DNA of 64,000 nucleotides from Acanthornis magna (Eukaryota; Chordata; Aves; Passeriformes; Acanthizidae), in assembly GCA_036785705.1 (NCBI GenBank), contig JAWUZG010000056.1, positions 10,045,001-10,109,000 on the forward strand. Direction: 5' to 3'. Below are positions 61,501 through 64,000 of this stretch, piece by piece. A program made the translations under genes and the position numbers. The notes beneath the pieces are model-generated. The model searched no databases. It worked only from the letters and a program-made list of their open reading frames with translations, and was not told the origin of the DNA. The first letter of the stretch is position 1; each line of letters starts with the position of its first letter.

Positions 61501-62418
61501 GTAAGCCATACTGCTCCCAGAACTATCTTCTCTCTGTATTCCCCTCTGGGCAATGTCTGAGATAAACAGCCCATAAAAGATGCACGCTGACTCCATACAA
61601 ACACTCCTTCCCCTGCACCATAACTTTCCAGATACTTTCGAGCATCTTGAGTGTTTGTAAACACAGGTGTGCTGCCAAACCCATGTAGCTATACATTCAT
61701 AGCCCAGAAAGGCACCCAGCATCCCACATTCTGCAGGAGCCTCATGCCCAGCTCAGGCAGGTGCTGAAGTGACCCCATAGCATCAGAAGTACTCCGTAGT
61801 GTCCCCACAGCACACCTTCAGAACAGGTATCGGGATGTTTCCTAACCCAAGACACTCCGACCCCAGAGGGCAACACCTTCGCGGTTTTCACGCCCGCACG
61901 ACCCAGACACGCAACATCACTGCGCACTCCTCGCACAACGCACGGGCTCTTGCCAGAAGCGCCCCTTCCCCTCCGCCTGCAGGAGGGGCCCAAAGAGGCG
62001 GCTCCCCGGGGTGTCCCCGGGCAGGGAGGCCTGCTCGGGGCCGGAGCACCGACCTGATGTGCAGTTGCCGGTGCTCCTCGCCGATCTTGCCCAGCTCCAC
62101 CTGCAGCGTGGCCCGCTGGATGGCGACCTCGTCCAGCGCCCGGCGGGCGTCGGCCAGCTCCGCCTCATAGCGGAGCCGCAGGCAGCCCAGCTCCCGGCTG
62201 CTGCCCGCCTCCTGCTCGCTCAGCCGCTGCTGCAGCGCCGAATTGTCGGCCTCCAGCGCCCGCACCCGCTCGATGTAGACGGCCAGGCGGTCATTGAGCT
62301 GCCGCAGCTCCTCCTTCTCCTGCAGCCGGCTCAGCCGCGCCGGGCTCAGCGGGGACTCGGCGGCGCGGCTGCCGGAGCGGCTCCCGCCGGCCGGCGTGGG
62401 GGGCAGCGCTGTGGCCAT
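49518..62418 (-). CDS. LMNL3: Lamin L(III)-type nuclear lamin, complete eleven-exon coding span
   Basis: Coding exons in transcript order: 62054-62418, 57923-58079, 57057-57182, 55970-56140, 54935-55060, 54598-54818, 53672-53897, 52762-52869, 51812-51928, 51617-51715, 49518-49550 (1,749 nt, 582 aa). All are GT/AG with matching phases. The head carries a CDK1-type site SPAR at residues 25-28. The rod runs from about residue 34 ([19 protein letters not shown]) to [11 protein letters not shown] at about 389. The nuclear localisation signal is [12 protein letters not shown] (415-426). A lamin-tail Ig fold covers about 436-545 (IWGAGAG, SWGTGDN), followed by a short acidic stretch and the CaaX box CSVM, which predicts farnesylation. 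It forms filaments under the inner nuclear membrane. L(III) is preferred over LMNB1 or LMNB2 because the CaaX box has its own exon, the long acidic tract is missing, and NSKKESDL and EGEEQR look L(III)-like. The symbol LMNB3 is also used. The class call is less certain than the lamin call. Confidence 0.93.
49551..51616 (-). other. Lamin intron 10
   Basis: 2.07 kb between the acidic-tail exon and the CaaX exon. I searched the - strand for a second Cys-X-X-Met-stop and found none with an acceptor. Otherwise AT-rich with no feature. Confidence 0.85.
51617..51715 (-). CDS. LMNL3: Lamin coding exon 10 (end of Ig fold, acidic tail)
   Basis: 99 nt, phase 0. Encodes [20 protein letters not shown] and [13 protein letters not shown]. 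The acidic tract is short and mixed, unlike the long glutamate run of lamin B1. Acceptor ATTCTAG, donor CAG|GTAGGC. Confidence 0.92.
51812..51928 (-). CDS. LMNL3: Lamin coding exon 9 (Ig fold)
   Basis: 117 nt, phase 0. Encodes [20 protein letters not shown] and [19 protein letters not shown], with the tryptophan and GTGDN signatures of the lamin Ig fold. Confidence 0.97.
51929..52761 (-). other. Lamin intron 8
   Basis: 833 bp with no recognisable feature. Confidence 0.85.
52762..52869 (-). CDS. LMNL3: Lamin coding exon 8 (Ig fold)
   Basis: 108 nt, phase 0. Encodes [20 protein letters not shown] and [16 protein letters not shown], aligned with the GGWEMIRKI...LKAGQTVT part of lamin-tail domains. 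Confidence 0.95.
52870..53671 (-). other. Lamin intron 7
   Basis: 802 bp, AT-rich, with a short TATATATTATATATA stretch near 53,157. No other feature. Confidence 0.85.
53672..53897 (-). CDS. LMNL3: Lamin coding exon 7 (NLS, start of Ig fold)
   Basis: 226 nt. Encodes [15 protein letters not shown], the basic [15 protein letters not shown], and [20 protein letters not shown], the first strands of the lamin-tail domain. Acceptor CTTCTAG, donor GAG|GTACTT. Confidence 0.96.
53898..54597 (-). other. Lamin intron 6
   Basis: 700 bp with no recognisable feature. Confidence 0.85.
54598..54818 (-). CDS. LMNL3: Lamin coding exon 6 (end of rod)
   Basis: 221 nt, the typical lamin exon-6 length, phase 0 in and phase 2 out. 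Encodes [20 protein letters not shown] through [20 protein letters not shown] and GEEQ(R), the rod-terminating motif of intermediate filaments. Confidence 0.98.
54935..55060 (-). CDS. LMNL3: Lamin coding exon 5
   Basis: 126 nt, phase 0. Encodes [20 protein letters not shown] and on to [10 protein letters not shown]. Acceptor ATCCACAG, donor CAG|GTGCTG. Confidence 0.96.
55061..55969 (-). other. Lamin intron 4
   Basis: 909 bp with no recognisable feature. Confidence 0.85.
55970..56140 (-). CDS. LMNL3: Lamin coding exon 4
   Basis: 171 nt, 57 codons, phase 0. Encodes [20 protein letters not shown] and on to [10 protein letters not shown] (coil 1B into coil 2). Acceptor CTCCTAG, donor AAG|GTGAGT. 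Confidence 0.96.
56141..57056 (-). other. Lamin intron 3
   Basis: 916 bp with no recognisable feature. Confidence 0.85.
57057..57182 (-). CDS. LMNL3: Lamin coding exon 3
   Basis: 126 nt, 42 codons, phase 0. Encodes [20 protein letters not shown] and on to FQKLLHED. This is the region of the 42-residue coil-1B extension that distinguishes lamins from vertebrate cytoplasmic filaments. Confidence 0.95.
57183..57922 (-). other. Lamin intron 2
   Basis: 740 bp with no recognisable feature. Confidence 0.85.
57923..58079 (-). CDS. LMNL3: Lamin coding exon 2
   Basis: 157 nt, the usual lamin exon-2 size. Encodes [20 protein letters not shown] through [11 protein letters not shown] in coil 1B. Acceptor CTTGTAG, donor AGT|GTAAGG. 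Confidence 0.95.
58340..58780. promoter_or_regulatory. Internal CpG island in lamin intron 1
   Basis: CpG density rises sharply between AT-rich flanks, with runs such as CCGGGCCGGGCCG and CCGCCCCCGCCCCGGG, about 300-700 bp upstream (in lamin sense) of exon 2. Long open frames on both strands reflect the GC content and match no family. It could be an alternative promoter; that is inference. Confidence 0.6.
59040..59475 (+). mobile_element. Old CR1 LINE 3' region, sense to the + strand
   Basis: Degenerate but ordered CR1 landmarks: GGGTTGTTTAGTCTAGAGAA, TTTTTAAATACATAAAGGAC, GGCTTAAATTGCAGGGAGGA, GGGTTAGATGTTAGGGAAAC, TGGAATCTCCATCATCGGGA, and a decayed GTGATTGTGT terminus. The divergence suggests an old insertion. 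It lies in lamin intron 1, opposite to that gene. Confidence 0.8.
60278..60300. repeat. (CA)n microsatellite
   Basis: Uninterrupted CA dinucleotides over 23 nt, likely polymorphic. Confidence 0.95.
62054..62418 (-). CDS. LMNL3: Lamin coding exon 1 (head, coil 1A, start of 1B)
   Basis: 365 nt, phase 2 out, donor ATCAG|GTCGGT. The start [12 protein letters not shown] has a strong context (GCCATGG). It includes [20 protein letters not shown] and the [15 protein letters not shown] end of the exon that all vertebrate lamins share. The frame stays open past the donor into the intron, but the added residues are not lamin. Confidence 0.96.
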
Positions 62419-62493
62419 GGCAGCCTCCGCTCCGGGCCCCGCCGCCGCCGGGACCGCCCCGCGCAGGACACCGAGCGCCCGCCGCCGCCCCGG

Positions 62494-62501
62494 TATAAAT
62501 A
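62494..62501 (-). promoter_or_regulatory. TATA-like element of the lamin gene
   Basis: TATTTATA on the - strand (TATAAATA on the + strand), isolated in GC-rich DNA 76 bp upstream of the start ATG. A start about 30 bp downstream would leave a 5' UTR of roughly 45 nt without upstream ATGs. An E-box CAGCTG lies 5 bp further upstream (62506-62511). Confidence 0.55.
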
Positions 62502-62619
62502 GCCGCAGCTGCCGCCGGCCCGCGCCGAGGGTGGGCAGCTTAAAGGGCTCGGGCTGCGCCCCGCGGCCGCCCCGGCCCGGCCGAGCCCTGTAGAAAACAC
62601 CTTTTTATTTACTTAAATT

Positions 62620-64000
62620 TTTTTGTTGTTTCCTGCTTTATCTTTCACATGTGCCTTACTGCGTCTTATCAGTCCAATGGTGCTGCCCGGAGAGGGCGGG
62701 GGAGGAGAAACCTACCGCAGCCCTTCGTTCCCACGGACCGGTGCAAGGGATCGGGGCGAAAACAAAATCGCAGCTTTAGGAAGATGCATGACATGCATGA
62801 CAGATGCAGTGATGCTCACACTCCAGCGTGCTGCTGCGTCAGTGCTGTTGTGTCTAGGTTGTTTTTTTTTTTTTTTTTTTTTTTGCAAATTGTTCAGCTG
62901 ATGAAAATAACCCTTTTTGTTCTGCTCTTTGTGGGTGTTTTTAGCTTTCCTGTCAGCCATCCCACTTATATAGTGTTCTGGTTAAAAGCTGATGTTGTGT
63001 GAGCAAAAGGAAGAACGGAGGTGGAAAGAGAACCTGGATGAAGACAAACATGTAAAGCAGTCTGTAAAGCCTGGTGCTAATTACATTTTATAAATATCGG
63101 TGTTTAGTAAGAAAGTTGTTTCAGCACTTCTTTAGCAGTGATGCGAATGGCGATAATTGCCAGTTTTCTCCAGCAGCCAATTAATTTACCCTTTTTTACA
63201 TACACTTTTGAGAGCAGATGCTGTAGAAAACTAATTCAGTATGAGTATAAAAATCTGTGAACATTACTGTAACTGTTAATTATGGTGTTTGTTGTAACAG
63301 TTACAAGAAAAGTCAATTAAGATCTTAGCTTGTTATTTCCTACACAGAAAAATAATCTTGGCATCATCTTAGAATTCTTTAAATGTAAAGATAGACCTTA
63401 TGAATGTTGTAGGCATAAATTCAAGCTTCTCTTTATAGGTCAACAGGCAGATAACATAGAAGAATAGCATAGCTGGCCACGGGAGTGTAGCTGGGGAGTT
63501 TAGAATTAAGTTTTGTATACCTCTGGATACAAAGTTACAAAGTAGAGAAGGATACAGAAGAAGGTATGAATCCTCATCACAGAATTTTTTTCTGAGCATC
63601 TTTACATGTCCTATAAAACCCCAAAACATAATTTCAAGATTCTAAAGCTATGTGCAGCATGGGAGTGACACAGAGCCAGACAGCTCCTCTGGTTCTTGCC
63701 CGAGCAACACCACCAGGAAATTCTTTCCTGCAGAGTGGTTCCAGTGTTTTGTTTTGATATAATGAATACTTGTTTGTCCTTCACTGCCAATAGAAAGCTC
63801 AATTCAACAAAAACAAGAAGTGTGGTTTGAATCTGAATATGCACCTCTAAGACCAAGATGTGTACATCTGAGAGTTTATTTCAGCTTTGAAACCTTGGTC
63901 CTCTACAAAGAACACTGTGATCGTGTGTCATTGCCATGCTTGATCATTGCATGTTACTGGCCAGCTGTTCAAATACGTTGTATGGTTTTGGAACAGATGC
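62620..64000. other. DNA upstream of the lamin gene
   Basis: Contains a 9-bp tandem GCATGACAT-type duplication near 62,783, a 23-T tract, and otherwise AT-rich DNA without a recognisable exon on either strand. Confidence 0.6.
62862..62884. repeat. Poly(T) tract
   Basis: Twenty-three consecutive T. It may be the tail of an old retrocopy on the - strand, but no target-site duplication or body was recognised. Confidence 0.9.

Larger units (their letters stand above)
58080..62053 (-). other. Lamin intron 1 (4.0 kb)
   Basis: Holds a CpG-rich block at about 58.3-58.8 kb, an old CR1 copy at about 59.0-59.5 kb and a (CA)n run at 60,278. Its last part (61.85-62.05 kb) belongs to the promoter CpG island. 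Confidence 0.85.
61850..62610 (-). promoter_or_regulatory. CpG island and promoter of the lamin gene
   Basis: Dense CpG from about 61,850 to 62,610 covers exon 1, the 5' UTR and the core promoter. Composition becomes AT-rich abruptly at about 62,590. Confidence 0.85.

Noticed and set aside
61888..62053. Continuation of the lamin exon-1 frame beyond 62054
   Set aside because: Lamin similarity stops exactly at the GT donor after ATCAG. The following residues are intron translation, and exon 2 continues the rod in the right phase.
49518..62418. Assignment as LMNB1, LMNB2 or LMNA
   Set aside because: No long acidic tract or SNRSCAIM-type tail (LMNB1), no prelamin-A tail or ZMPSTE24 region (LMNA), and the CaaX box is in its own short exon. 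LMNB2 is harder to exclude without a tree.

Overview
The window is vertebrate nuclear DNA, almost certainly from a bird. Three things point there: an antisense 3' end of a CR1 LINE of the avian type near 29.1 kb and an older CR1 copy near 59 kb; a complete lamin L(III)-type gene, a paralogue that mammals have lost; and moderately AT-rich, repeat-poor introns with sharp CpG islands at promoters. I cannot name the species.

Two protein-coding genes lie tail to tail. SH3GL3 (endophilin-A3) runs on the + strand from a CpG-island promoter at about 3.9-4.6 kb to a poly(A) signal at 47,093. It has nine coding exons (353 codons plus stop). The first encodes only the N-terminal amphipathic helix and is separated from the rest by a 28-kb intron. 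A lamin runs on the - strand from a GC-rich promoter at about 62.5 kb to a stop codon at 49,518. It has eleven coding exons (582 codons plus stop) and I reconstructed it splice site by splice site. Every junction is GT/AG and every phase agrees. Exon lengths 157-126-171-126-221 are the standard vertebrate lamin pattern, and the tail ends in a CaaX box (CSVM) that sits in its own 33-nt exon. I call it lamin L(III) (LMNL3, also LMNB3).

Layout: 1-3,900, upstream intergenic DNA with no gene recognised; 3,917-4,241, a GC-rich 39-bp minisatellite; 4,300-4,400, two tandem octamer/CCAAT/GC-box modules; 4,529-46,526, SH3GL3 coding span; 46,527 to about 47,115, its 3' UTR; about 47.1-49.5 kb, the gap between the genes and the probable lamin 3' UTR; 49,518-62,418, lamin coding span, with an internal CpG island in intron 1 at about 58.3-58.8 kb and an old CR1 at about 59.0-59.5 kb; 62.4-62.6 kb, lamin promoter with a TATA-like element; 62.6-64 kb, upstream DNA with nothing recognised.

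The two genes do not share a pathway. Endophilin-A3 bends membranes and recruits dynamin and synaptojanin in endocytosis. The lamin is a farnesylated nuclear-envelope filament protein. Their adjacency matters for genome evolution: the lamin L(III) gene sits beside SH3GL3 in this genome. The observations I would look at first are the isolated CaaX exon, the intron-1 CpG island as a possible alternative lamin promoter, the duplicated octamer/CCAAT promoter module, and the minisatellite next to the endophilin promoter. I found no CRISPR array, bacterial element, tRNA or rRNA gene.
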